Source of the DNA: Shimia sp. SK013
Lineage (GTDB): Bacteria; Pseudomonadota; Alphaproteobacteria; Rhodobacterales; Rhodobacteraceae
DNA length: 64,000 nt
Direction of reading: 5' to 3'
Assembly (NCBI RefSeq): GCF_001292625.1
Contig: NZ_LAJH01000009.1
Coordinates: 496,001-560,000, forward strand
Part shown: positions 46,327 through 54,213 of the stretch, in pieces
Position numbering within the stretch: the stretch's first letter is position 1
Layout: each line of letters opens with the position of its first letter
Translations under genes and position numbers: made by a program
The notes under the pieces: model-generated
What the model was told of the DNA's origin: nothing
The model's input: only the letters and a program-made list of their open reading frames with translations
The model's database searches: none

Positions 46327-47826
46327 ATGCAAGAGTTGACTCACTACATCAACGGCGAACACGTCAAAGGCACGTCGGGCCGTTTTGCCGACGTCATGAA
46401 CCCGGCAACGGGCGAAGTTCAGGCCAAAGTGCCGTTGGCCAACAAAGCCGAAATGGACATCGCTGTTGCTGCTGCTGCCAGCGCACAGCCCGCTTGGGCC
46501 GCCGTGAACCCACAACGCCGCGCCCGCGTTCTGATGAAATTCGTGGACCTGCTGAACCGCGACATGGACAAGCTGGCCGAAGCGCTGAGCCGTGAGCACG
46601 GCAAAACCTTGCCGGACGCCAAAGGCGACGTCCAGCGTGGTCTGGAAGTGGCGGAATACTGTATCGGTGCGCCACAAATGCTCAAAGGTGAATACACCGA
46701 CGCTGCCGGCCCCGGTATCGACATCTACTCCATGCGCCAGGCACTTGGTGTGACCGCCGGCATCACGCCCTTCAACTTCCCGGCGATGATCCCGATGTGG
46801 ATGTTTGCGCCCGCAATTGCTTGCGGCAACGCCTTTATCCTCAAGCCGTCCGAGCGTGACCCTTCTGTGCCACTGATGCTGGCCGAGTTGCTCGAAGAAG
46901 CGGGACTGCCCAAAGGCATTATTCAGGTTGTGAACGGCGACAAAGAAGCCGTCGACGCGATCTTGTATGACGACACCATCCAGTCGGTTGGTTTTGTCGG
47001 TTCCACGCCGATCGCTGAATACATCTACGGCACCGGTTGTGCCCAAGGTAAGCGTGTTCAGTGTTTTGGTGGTGCGAAAAACCACATGATCATCATGCCT
47101 GACGCCGATCTCGACCAAGCCGCTGACGCTCTGGTCGGCGCAGGCTACGGCGCTGCTGGCGAACGCTGCATGGCGATTTCTGTGGCGGTACCAGTTGGCG
47201 AAGAAACCGCGGACAAGCTGCGCGACAAGCTGATCCCACGCATCGAAAAGCTCAAGATTGCGCCTTACACCGCTGGCAACGATGTGGACTACGGCCCCGT
47301 TGTGACCTCGGCGGCCAAAGAAAACATTCTGCGTCTGGTTCAAACCGGCGTGGATCAGGGCGCCGATCTTGTCGTGGATGGCCGCGACTTCAGCTTGCAA
47401 GGCTACGAGGACGGCTTCTTTGTTGGCCCGCACCTTTTTGACAACGTCACCAAGGACATGGACATCTACAAAACCGAAATCTTCGGTCCTGTGCTGTCGG
47501 TGGTACGTGCGCAAAACTACGAAGAAGCACTTGGTCTGGCGATGGATCACGAATACGGCAACGGCACTGCGATCTTCACTCGCGACGGAGACACCGCGCG
47601 TGATTTTGCCAGCCGCATCAACGTCGGCATGGTCGGCGTGAACGTGCCAATCCCCGTGCCACTGGCCTACCACACTTTTGGCGGCTGGAAGAAATCTGTA
47701 TTTGGTGATCTGAACCAACACGGCCCGGATGCCTTCAAATTTTACACCCGCACCAAAACCATCACATCTCGGTGGCCTTCGGGAATCAAAGAAGGCGGCG
47801 AGTTCCACTTCAAGCAAATGGATTGA
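46327..47826 (+). CDS. mmsA: Methylmalonate-semialdehyde dehydrogenase (CoA-acylating)
   Basis: Last enzyme of the valine distal pathway, converting methylmalonate semialdehyde to propionyl-CoA; also handles malonate semialdehyde from beta-alanine or inositol. The 499 residues have the aldehyde dehydrogenase fold: GITPFNFPAMIPMWMFAPAI (typical of MmsA), LKPSERDPSVP, the VGFVGSTPIAEYI NAD site, and the nucleophile in AAGERCMAIS near residue 281. MmsA lacks the general-base Glu of other ALDHs; the matching position reads GGAKNH, as expected. GGAGGA precedes the ATG at 46327. Confidence 0.96.
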   Translation: MQELTHYINGEHVKGTSGRFADVMNPATGEVQAKVPLANKAEMDIAVAAAASAQPAWAAVNPQRRARVLMKFVDLLNRDMDKLAEALSREHGKTLPDAKGDVQRGLEVAEYCIGAPQMLKGEYTDAAGPGIDIYSMRQALGVTAGITPFNFPAMIPMWMFAPAIACGNAFILKPSERDPSVPLMLAELLEEAGLPKGIIQVVNGDKEAVDAILYDDTIQSVGFVGSTPIAEYIYGTGCAQGKRVQCFGGAKNHMIIMPDADLDQAADALVGAGYGAAGERCMAISVAVPVGEETADKLRDKLIPRIEKLKIAPYTAGNDVDYGPVVTSAAKENILRLVQTGVDQGADLVVDGRDFSLQGYEDGFFVGPHLFDNVTKDMDIYKTEIFGPVLSVVRAQNYEEALGLAMDHEYGNGTAIFTRDGDTARDFASRINVGMVGVNVPIPVPLAYHTFGGWKKSVFGDLNQHGPDAFKFYTRTKTITSRWPSGIKEGGEFHFKQMD

Positions 47827-47853
47827 TCCAAATTAACCTTTGTGATTGTTTAC

Positions 47854-47882
47854 AAAAAGGGGCGGCCCATCCGCCCCTTTTT
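47854..47882 (+). terminator. Intrinsic terminator of mmsA
   Basis: AAAAAGGGGCGG and CCGCCCCTTTTT form a strong stem with loop CCCAT and a T-run. Confidence 0.93.
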
Positions 47883-47906
47883 CACGTTAAATAGTCAGGT
47901 TAGCCC

Positions 47907-48317
47907 ATGCCCGCGTCCTTCCGCATCCAAAAGCCCAACGGCTTCGTCTACGTGCAATATTCCGGCTTAGTCGTGGTGCAGGACACAAAAGACATTTTTG
48001 CGCAATATCTTCAGCATCCAGACTATGCACCCGGTCAGAAACACTTGGTTGATTTTTCCAAAGTCACCGGTTGGGACGCCGACTACACGGAACTGATGGC
48101 GATGCAGGCAAAAAAGGCGGCAGCCTTTATGGGGCACGCCTCGCAGACTTTGATTGTGTATTACGCCCCCAATGACCTTAGCCGCTCTATTGCGCAGATG
48201 GCCGTGAATTCCTGGGAACCGTTTCCCGCTGTTGTGCCGGTGATTCAAGACACTCGAGAGGCCGCTCTGTCCATTCTCGGATTGGAAAACTCCGAAGTGT
48301 CGGAAATTCTGGATTAA
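47907..48317 (+). CDS. SpoIIAA/STAS-like small protein
   Basis: The 136 residues start MPASFRIQKPNGFVYVQYSG, then GLVVVQDTKDIFAQYL and a conserved-looking HLVDFSKVTGWDADYTELM, a layout matching the SpoIIAA-like fold (strand, then helix, then strand ending in DxS). No signal or membrane helix. Relatives are uncharacterised or linked to partner switching; without a kinase or phosphatase nearby the role is open. It follows the mmsA terminator and precedes a diguanylate cyclase by 133 bases. Confidence 0.7.
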   Translation: MPASFRIQKPNGFVYVQYSGLVVVQDTKDIFAQYLQHPDYAPGQKHLVDFSKVTGWDADYTELMAMQAKKAAAFMGHASQTLIVYYAPNDLSRSIAQMAVNSWEPFPAVVPVIQDTREAALSILGLENSEVSEILD

Positions 48318-48385
48318 ACCGCATAAAGCTACACCGCGGACCTATGGGCATAAACCCGCCCACCCCGCACAGGCTCTGGCCCCCA

Positions 48386-48401
48386 TTTAGGCTCTGTTAA
48401 C
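48386..48401 (+). promoter_or_regulatory. Near-consensus CtrA site upstream of the diguanylate cyclase
   Basis: TTTA-N7-TTAAC, one mismatch from the CtrA consensus TTAA-N7-TTAAC, 50 bases before the start codon. A single near-match could be chance. Confidence 0.35.
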
Positions 48402-48450
48402 CAATACTGTCCAAATCAGATTCTGGTCTTAAAATCCGGGGCAATAGTCC

Positions 48451-50304
48451 ATGCTGCAACTGATGCGCAGGGTACATTTCTGGTTCGTCTTCATCATCTC
48501 GGCTGCGGTCATCGCAGCAGCGTCTGTCGCTGCGCCTGCCCAACAGCCTGAATTTGACCTCCGCCACATCGATTTTCGAACCGAAGGCCAGACAGCGCTG
48601 TCAGGAGACTGGTTTTTCTCCCACGGCTCCATCATGACACCCGTAAACGCCCACACCGCCTATCTGGAAGGCTCAATGAATACAGTCGCGGTCCCCAACA
48701 GTTGGAACGCGCATCTTCCAGTGAATGCCGACAATCCGCATCACGCCGGCTATGGCAGCTATGTCGCCCGTGTTCGCCTGCCAAAAGCGATGGGCACCAA
48801 ACTAGTCCTCGACGTTCTGCGCATTTCAGACTCCTACGAAATTTACTGGATCCCGATAAACGCGCCGGAAAAGGCGTGGCGCATCGCGTCGGAAGGCACG
48901 ATGACCGGTCCTTTGGTTGCCAGTCACGGGTACAAAGGTCACACGATGGCGATGGCGGACGACGGTCTGATACTGATCAATGTACGCGGGGAACAAACCA
49001 GCAAAAACGGGATCACCGAACCGCTTACCCTGTATGACGCCACAACTTTTCAGATTCTGGTCCAGATGGAGCGCTTGCTCGAAGGAATCCTTATTGGCTT
49101 TGTACTGATCGTCGGCGCTTTGAATTTCAGTCTCTTTTTCTTTCATCGCAAAGATGCTGCCACCCTTGTTCTGACACTGGCGGCCGCCGCGATCCTGTTC
49201 CGCATGATTTCGGTTGGCGGCTCCATCGAAACCGTGCTTGGTCCGGAATGGCGCGGTGTGCGCCTCAGACTTGAAACCGCCAACATCTTCTTCCTTCTGT
49301 GGACCGCTACGTTGCTCAATCAGGCGTTGTTGTGGCAACACATTCGCAATTGGCGCTTCTCACTTGGCTTCGGCCTCGTATGCGGGGTTTTAATCCTGAT
49401 CTGCGCTGTCGCCCCACTGCAAGTTGTCACTGATCTGGATACTCCAATCACCATCGTCGTCCTTGTGTCCGTTGTGACGGTGCTGATTGGCTGCGGCGTG
49501 GGGATTTTGCGCCGCGTACCAAATGCCGGGTTTTTCTTCATCAGCTGGCTGGCGATGACGCTCGCAGCGATCAATGACGCCACCAATTCCCCATATTTTG
49601 TCCATACTCTCAAGACACTCGACATCGCCTTTGTCATGGGCATCATGGCCTATTCCATTCAGGTTGGCCGCCGGGTAATCAGCGCGATCAACCGCGCCGA
49701 ATTCCTTGAAGAAGAGCGCACGCTCTTGCAAAAACTCCATCAGGACGCTGTTGACTCAGCCCGCCTGGATCACTTGACCGGATTGCTCAACCGCCTGGCC
49801 TTTGACACCGAATTGGCCCACGCATGGCTGCAACACGAAAAAGAAGACGAGCCGCTGTCGTTGATCCTCTTCGACATCGATCATTTCAAATCGATCAACG
49901 ACTCCCACGGCCATCAGGTTGGCGACCGCGTTCTTCAATCACTGGCGAGTTTGCTCAAAGACATCCGCCTGCGAAAATCTGATCGAATTTGCCGCTATGG
50001 TGGTGAAGAGTTTGCTTTAATTCTGCCCGAGACCTCCGGCAAGGACGCGCGTAAAATTGCTGAGCGTATTCGAAAATCAATTGCAGGACACACCACCGAT
50101 TGCTCCGACGATCTGACGTTGATTGTAACCTGCTCATTTGGCGTCGCGTCAGCCACAACCGACCACTCCGACGACCCGTCCCGATTGCTGGAACGGGCTG
50201 ACGCTGCGCTCTACCGCGCCAAAGCCAACGGCCGCAATCGCGTCGAGTGCCACAGGATGCCGAACACCATGGTCACCCACGCCGACCCTGCACATTCTGC
50301 CTGA
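48451..50304 (+). CDS. 7TM-DISM sensor diguanylate cyclase
   Basis: Membrane sensor making cyclic di-GMP. The 617 residues have a signal/anchor helix (about 8-30), a periplasmic 7TMR-DISM sensor domain (about 35-195), seven membrane helices (about 200-405), a short coiled coil (EFLEEERTLLQKLHQDAVD) and a GGDEF domain (about 440-600) with active site RYGGEEF near 514 and an inhibitory-site motif RKSD five residues before it, so feedback inhibition is likely intact. The signal bound by DISM domains is often a carbohydrate; none is known here. Located inside the valine island. Confidence 0.92.
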   Translation: MLQLMRRVHFWFVFIISAAVIAAASVAAPAQQPEFDLRHIDFRTEGQTALSGDWFFSHGSIMTPVNAHTAYLEGSMNTVAVPNSWNAHLPVNADNPHHAGYGSYVARVRLPKAMGTKLVLDVLRISDSYEIYWIPINAPEKAWRIASEGTMTGPLVASHGYKGHTMAMADDGLILINVRGEQTSKNGITEPLTLYDATTFQILVQMERLLEGILIGFVLIVGALNFSLFFFHRKDAATLVLTLAAAAILFRMISVGGSIETVLGPEWRGVRLRLETANIFFLLWTATLLNQALLWQHIRNWRFSLGFGLVCGVLILICAVAPLQVVTDLDTPITIVVLVSVVTVLIGCGVGILRRVPNAGFFFISWLAMTLAAINDATNSPYFVHTLKTLDIAFVMGIMAYSIQVGRRVISAINRAEFLEEERTLLQKLHQDAVDSARLDHLTGLLNRLAFDTELAHAWLQHEKEDEPLSLILFDIDHFKSINDSHGHQVGDRVLQSLASLLKDIRLRKSDRICRYGGEEFALILPETSGKDARKIAERIRKSIAGHTTDCSDDLTLIVTCSFGVASATTDHSDDPSRLLERADAALYRAKANGRNRVECHRMPNTMVTHADPAHSA

Positions 50305-50336
50305 CCATCAGCACGCAAGCGGCACTGACCCTGCAA

Positions 50337-50396
50337 TTTTGCAACGCCATTTTGCGGATTTTACCCCAGCTTCCGCCTTTGCAACAGTTGCGCAAG
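50337..50396. promoter_or_regulatory. TTTTGCAA-type repeats before the acyl-CoA dehydrogenase
   Basis: TTTTGCAA (50337-50344), TTTTGCGG (50350-50357) and the palindromic TTGCAACAGTTGCGCAA (50379-50395) occur within 60 bases. The same word TTTTGCAA is doubled upstream of mmsA, which suggests one regulator, plausibly the LysR protein. Confidence 0.45.
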
Positions 50397-50405
50397 AATG
50401 CTAAT

Positions 50406-50420
50406 TTAACACACGTTCAA
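50406..50420. promoter_or_regulatory. Operator-like site shared with the SDR gene
   Basis: TTAAC-ACAC-GTTCAA, matching the site at 42610-42623 in 14 of 16 positions when flanks are included, 60 bases before the acyl-CoA dehydrogenase start. Confidence 0.6.
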
Positions 50421-50479
50421 TTCACGCGGCGCCCGACAGCGCGCGCCGCAACCGCTGGGCAGCATAGGGAGAGTGGCTA

Positions 50480-51619
50480 ATGGATTTTGCACTGAGCGAA
50501 GAACAGACCCTGATTTTCGACATGGCAAAGGGGTTTGGTCAAGAGCATATCGCCCCCTTCGCCCAACAGTGGGAAGCCGACGGCTCCATCCCCAAAGATC
50601 TCTGGCCCCGGATTGCCGAGCTCGGCCTTGGCGGTATCTATGTCTCCGAAGAATACGGCGGCTCGGGCCTGTCGCGTCTTGACGCCACTTTGGTGTTTGA
50701 AGCGCTGGCAATGTCCTGTCCGTCTGTCGGCTCATTTCTGTCGATCCACAACATGTGCGGCGGCATGATCGACAAATTCGGCTCAGAGGAAACCAAACAA
50801 AAATGGCTGCCTGACCTGTGCAGCATGTCCAAGGTCTTCTCCTATTGCCTGACAGAACCCGGCTCAGGTTCCGACGCATCCGCGCTCAAAACCCGCGCCG
50901 AGCGCACCAATGAGGGCTACACACTCAACGGCACCAAAGCGTTCATCTCCGGCGGCTCCTACTCAGATGCCTACGTCTGCATGGTCCGCACCGGCGAGGA
51001 CGGCCCCAAAGGCATCTCAACCGTTGTAGTCGAAGATGGCGCAGACGGTCTGTCGTTTGGCGCATTGGAAAAGAAAATGGGCTGGCTCAGCCAACCGACG
51101 TCGCAAGTGCAGTTTGACGATTGCAACGTGCCCGCTGACAACCTGATCGGCGACGAAGGCAAAGGCTTCAGCTATGCCATGGCCGGATTGGACGGTGGCC
51201 GCTTGAACATCTCCGCCGGTGCCCTTGGAGGCGCGCAAAAAGCGCTGGATTTGACCGTGCAATACATGTCCGAACGCAAAGCTTTCGGCAAGTCGATCAA
51301 CCAGTTTCAGGCTTTGCAGTTCCGCCTCGCGGAGTATGAAACCAAACTGCAAGCTTCCCGCACCTTCTTGCGTCAAGCTGCGTGGAAACTCGACAGCGGC
51401 GCGCATGACGCGTCAAAATTCTGCGCCATGGCCAAGTTGATGGTGACCGATGTGGCTTTTGACGTCGCCAACGGCTGTCTTCAGCTGCACGGCGGCTACG
51501 GCTATCTCGCGGACTACGGCATCGAGAAAATCGTGCGCGACCTGCGTGTGCACCAGATCCTCGAAGGCACCAACGAAATCATGCGCCTGATCATCTCCCG
51601 CCAAATGATCGCAGCCTAA
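50480..51619 (+). CDS. Acyl-CoA dehydrogenase, isobutyryl-CoA type
   Basis: FAD enzyme oxidising an acyl-CoA to the enoyl-CoA, passing electrons to ETF. The 379 residues cover the complete ACAD fold: N-terminal helices (MDFALSEEQTLIFDMAKGFG), beta domain with FSYCLTEPGSGSDASAL and KAFISGGSYSDAYV, and C-terminal helices with YMSERKAFGKSINQFQALQF, QLHGGYGYLADY and the catalytic-Glu region HQILEGTNEIMRLI. Being directly upstream of 3-hydroxyisobutyryl-CoA hydrolase and mmsB makes isobutyryl-CoA the best substrate; that assignment is contextual. GGGAGAG precedes the ATG. Confidence 0.9.
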   Translation: MDFALSEEQTLIFDMAKGFGQEHIAPFAQQWEADGSIPKDLWPRIAELGLGGIYVSEEYGGSGLSRLDATLVFEALAMSCPSVGSFLSIHNMCGGMIDKFGSEETKQKWLPDLCSMSKVFSYCLTEPGSGSDASALKTRAERTNEGYTLNGTKAFISGGSYSDAYVCMVRTGEDGPKGISTVVVEDGADGLSFGALEKKMGWLSQPTSQVQFDDCNVPADNLIGDEGKGFSYAMAGLDGGRLNISAGALGGAQKALDLTVQYMSERKAFGKSINQFQALQFRLAEYETKLQASRTFLRQAAWKLDSGAHDASKFCAMAKLMVTDVAFDVANGCLQLHGGYGYLADYGIEKIVRDLRVHQILEGTNEIMRLIISRQMIAA

Positions 51620-51623
51620 CAGG

Positions 51624-51657
51624 CACGCTCCATCCCACCCATTGAAGATGGGACGGA
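51624..51657 (+). repeat. Intercistronic hairpin in the valine operon
   Basis: GCTCC...GGAGC outer arms and CCCAT...ATGGG inner arms can pair in the 86-base gap between the acyl-CoA dehydrogenase and hydrolase genes, with a small bulge. No T-run follows, so transcription probably continues. Confidence 0.5.
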
Positions 51658-51705
51658 GCGGTCTGGACTTCGCCAGACGGACAGCAAACACCGGAGCGCA
51701 TTGCC

Positions 51706-52746
51706 GTGACAGACATCAATATTCGCAAGGTCGGTCAAACCGGTCGCATCACATTTACCCGCCCCAAGGCGCTCAACGCGATGTCCTACGAGATGTGCAT
51801 CGCCATCGAGGACGCGCTGGACACATGGCGCGACGACGACACCGTCAAGATGATCGTGATCGACGCCGAAGGGGACAAAGCCTTTTGCGCAGGTGGCGAC
51901 ATTGCCGAACTTTATGACACCGGCACCAAAGGCGACTTTGCGTTTGGCCAGACATTCTGGGCCGATGAATACCGCATGAACGCCAAAATGTTTGAGTTCC
52001 CCAAACCAGTGGCCAGCTTCATGCAAGGCTTCACCATGGGCGGCGGTGTAGGTGTGGGCTGTCACGCATCGCACCGGATTGTGGGCGAAAGCAGCCAGAT
52101 CGCCATGCCCGAATGCGGCATCGGCCTTGTGCCGGATGTGGGCGGCTCCTTGATCCTTGCGCGCGCACCGGGCCGCTTGGGCGAATACCTCGGCCTAACT
52201 GCAGCGCGCCTCAATGCTGCTGACGCCATCTATGGTGGATTTGCCGACTACCACATCCCCGAGGATCAATGGCCCACCTTGATCTCCCAACTGGAAAAAA
52301 CTGGCAACTGGGATCTGATTGATGCGGCCGCGACCCAGCCCGACGAGCCCCCCCTCGCGGCCTTGCAAGCGGACATCGATGCCAGTTTCGGCGGTGAAAC
52401 CCTCAACGACGTGGTCAACGCACTGACCTTTGCGAAGACCGACTTTGCCGCAGGCGCCTTGAAAAAGTTGTCGCGCAATTCGCCAATCGCCATGGGCGCA
52501 GCGCTGGAAATTATCCACCGCGTCCGCACCCGCGACGACATCCGCTACGCGCTGGATCAGGAGTACCGCTTCACATTCCGCGCCATGCAACATGGCGATT
52601 TTCTGGAAGGCATCCGCGCACAAATCATCGACAAAGACCGCAATCCACAGTGGAAATACACGCTTGAGGCCTTGCCAGCAGGCGTGGTCACCAAGATGGT
52701 ACTGCCACTTGGGGCGGACAAACTGACGTTTGAAAAGGGAGAGTAG
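51706..52746 (+). CDS. 3-hydroxyisobutyryl-CoA hydrolase (enoyl-CoA hydratase/isomerase superfamily)
   Basis: Releases 3-hydroxyisobutyrate from its CoA ester in valine breakdown. The 346 residues are longer than plain crotonases (about 260) and match the HIBCH type: oxyanion-hole segment DKAFCAGGDIAELYDTG, MQGFTMGGGVGVGCHASHRI, and IAMPECGIGLVPDVGGSLIL with the catalytic Glu and Asp. The start is GTG, preceded by GGAG at nine bases. No separate methacrylyl-CoA hydratase is in the window, so the pathway needs one from elsewhere. Confidence 0.9.
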   Translation: MTDINIRKVGQTGRITFTRPKALNAMSYEMCIAIEDALDTWRDDDTVKMIVIDAEGDKAFCAGGDIAELYDTGTKGDFAFGQTFWADEYRMNAKMFEFPKPVASFMQGFTMGGGVGVGCHASHRIVGESSQIAMPECGIGLVPDVGGSLILARAPGRLGEYLGLTAARLNAADAIYGGFADYHIPEDQWPTLISQLEKTGNWDLIDAAATQPDEPPLAALQADIDASFGGETLNDVVNALTFAKTDFAAGALKKLSRNSPIAMGAALEIIHRVRTRDDIRYALDQEYRFTFRAMQHGDFLEGIRAQIIDKDRNPQWKYTLEALPAGVVTKMVLPLGADKLTFEKGE

Positions 52747-52750
52747 AGCC

Positions 52751-53623
52751 ATGAAAATCGGATTTATCGGACTGGGCAACATGGGCGGCCCGATGGCTGC
52801 CAATCTGGCCAAAGCAGGCCACAACGTCACGGGCTTTGACATGGCGGACGTATCCATCGAAGGCGTCACCATGGCCGACAGCGGCGTCGCTGCCGCCACG
52901 GGAGCCGACGTGGTCATCACCATGCTGCCCAACGGCCAGATCCTGCGCGCTGTGGCGGATGAAATCATCCCAGCAATGACAGCAGGCGCCGCTCTTGTGG
53001 ATTGCTCCACCGTCGATGTGGACAGTGCCCGCGCGGTGGCGGACCAAGCCACCGCAGCCGGCCTTTTGCCGGTGGACGCGCCTGTGTCTGGCGGCATCGG
53101 CGGTGCCGCTGGCGGCACTCTGACATTTATGGCGGGCGGATCAGCCGATGCCTTTGCCAAGGCCGATCCACTGTTTGATATTATGGGTCAGAAGGCCGTG
53201 CATTGCGGTGACGCGGGCGCCGGTCAGGCCGCCAAGATCTGCAACAACATGATCCTCGGCGTGACCATGATCGCCACCTGCGAGGCCTTTTCTCTGGCCG
53301 ACAAACTGGGTCTGGACCGCCAGAAAATGTTTGACGTTGTGTCGACCTCCTCTGGCTACAGCTGGACCATGAACGCCTACTGCCCTGCGCCCGGCGTCGG
53401 TCCGCAAAGCCCGGCTGACAACGACTACCAACCCGGTTTCGCCTCCGAACTGATGCTCAAAGACCTGCGCCTGTCGCAGCAAGCCGCAGACAGCGCCGAC
53501 GCCGACACCCCAATGGGCCAAGTCGCAACCGCACTCTATGAGCAGTTTGTCGAAAACGAAGACGGCCTTGGCACCGACTTTTCCGCCATGCTGCCGCGCT
53601 TTGAAAAACTCGGTCGTGGATAG
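52751..53623 (+). CDS. mmsB: 3-hydroxyisobutyrate dehydrogenase
   Basis: Oxidises 3-hydroxyisobutyrate to methylmalonate semialdehyde with NAD, the substrate of MmsA. The 290 residues have the GLGNMGGPMAANLAKAG nucleotide motif, the DAPVSGGIGGAAGGTLTFMAGG substrate loop, and the catalytic lysine in GAGQAAKICNNMILG, followed by the all-helical dimerisation domain. AGGGAGAG precedes the ATG, four bases after the hydrolase stop. It completes the dehydrogenase-hydrolase-dehydrogenase row. Confidence 0.95.
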   Translation: MKIGFIGLGNMGGPMAANLAKAGHNVTGFDMADVSIEGVTMADSGVAAATGADVVITMLPNGQILRAVADEIIPAMTAGAALVDCSTVDVDSARAVADQATAAGLLPVDAPVSGGIGGAAGGTLTFMAGGSADAFAKADPLFDIMGQKAVHCGDAGAGQAAKICNNMILGVTMIATCEAFSLADKLGLDRQKMFDVVSTSSGYSWTMNAYCPAPGVGPQSPADNDYQPGFASELMLKDLRLSQQAADSADADTPMGQVATALYEQFVENEDGLGTDFSAMLPRFEKLGRG

Positions 53624-53627
53624 AACG

Positions 53628-53954
53628 ATGAGCGATGCGCCAAAGTCATGGAAGATTGTCGACGGCAAACTTCCCGACGATTTGCGCCAAGATTTGCGCG
53701 ACCGACTCGACGAGCACGAAAAGTGGCGCGCCGGTCTTCCCGATACGCTTGAGCCTCCATGGAAAGTTTTTGACTATCCATTCGGCAGTATGGGTTGGCG
53801 CATGGGTGGCGGCGAAGATTACATGACTCTGTTCGTGCCTTGGTTCAAAGCTCTTCTTGATCACACAAAGCGGGACTACATCAACGCCAACCCGCCGCCT
53901 GACGACGGGTGGAGACGTTGGATAGACAATTTGATTGAACCACACACTTCTTGA
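53628..53954 (+). CDS. Small hypothetical protein at the end of the valine operon
   Basis: The 108 residues start MSDAPKSWKIVDGKLPDDLRQD four bases after mmsB, so it is probably cotranscribed. Composition is acidic and tryptophan-rich (WRAGLPDTLEPPWKVFDYPF, GMGWRMGGGEDYM-like centre), with no membrane helix and no motif I can place. Function unknown; the operon position hints at, but does not show, a link to branched-chain catabolism. Confidence 0.7.
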   Translation: MSDAPKSWKIVDGKLPDDLRQDLRDRLDEHEKWRAGLPDTLEPPWKVFDYPFGSMGWRMGGGEDYMTLFVPWFKALLDHTKRDYINANPPPDDGWRRWIDNLIEPHTS

Positions 53955-54018
53955 CCCAAATCAAATCACATTCTGAATCTAAGATGTATAATTCCCTTCA
54001 TTCCATTGGAGGGAAACC

Positions 54019-54213
54019 ATGTTCACCAGAAACGTCGGCATCGTCGACAAAATCCTGCGTATCACGATCGGCGTGGTGCTGATCCTTGGTGCCCTTTTGG
54101 GCTATGGCACTTGGATGTGGATCGGAGTGATCCCGCTGGCCACCGCCCTGCTCGGCACCTGCCCGCTTTACACGGTTCTCGGCATCGGGACCTGCCCGTT
54201 GGAACGCAAGTAG
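54019..54213 (+). CDS. DUF2892 (YgaP transmembrane-like) membrane protein
   Basis: The 64 residues, MFTRNVGIVDKILRITIGVV onwards, form two membrane helices separated by GYGTWMW and end with the paired-cysteine signature GTCPLYTVLGIGTCPLERK. This is the DUF2892 unit otherwise found at the C-terminus of the rhodanese YgaP. GGAGGG precedes the ATG. Its stop directly abuts the stop of the convergent XRE regulator gene. Confidence 0.9.
   Translation: MFTRNVGIVDKILRITIGVVLILGALLGYGTWMWIGVIPLATALLGTCPLYTVLGIGTCPLERK

Noticed and set aside
46294-47817. 507-codon open frame antisense to mmsA
   Set aside because: MmsA is certain on the plus strand; the antisense product has no recognisable motifs and arises from absence of stop codons in GC-rich DNA.
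47823-47840. TTGATCCAAATTAACC downstream of mmsA as an FNR-like site
   Set aside because: Second half does not match ATCAA and it is located before a terminator, not a promoter.
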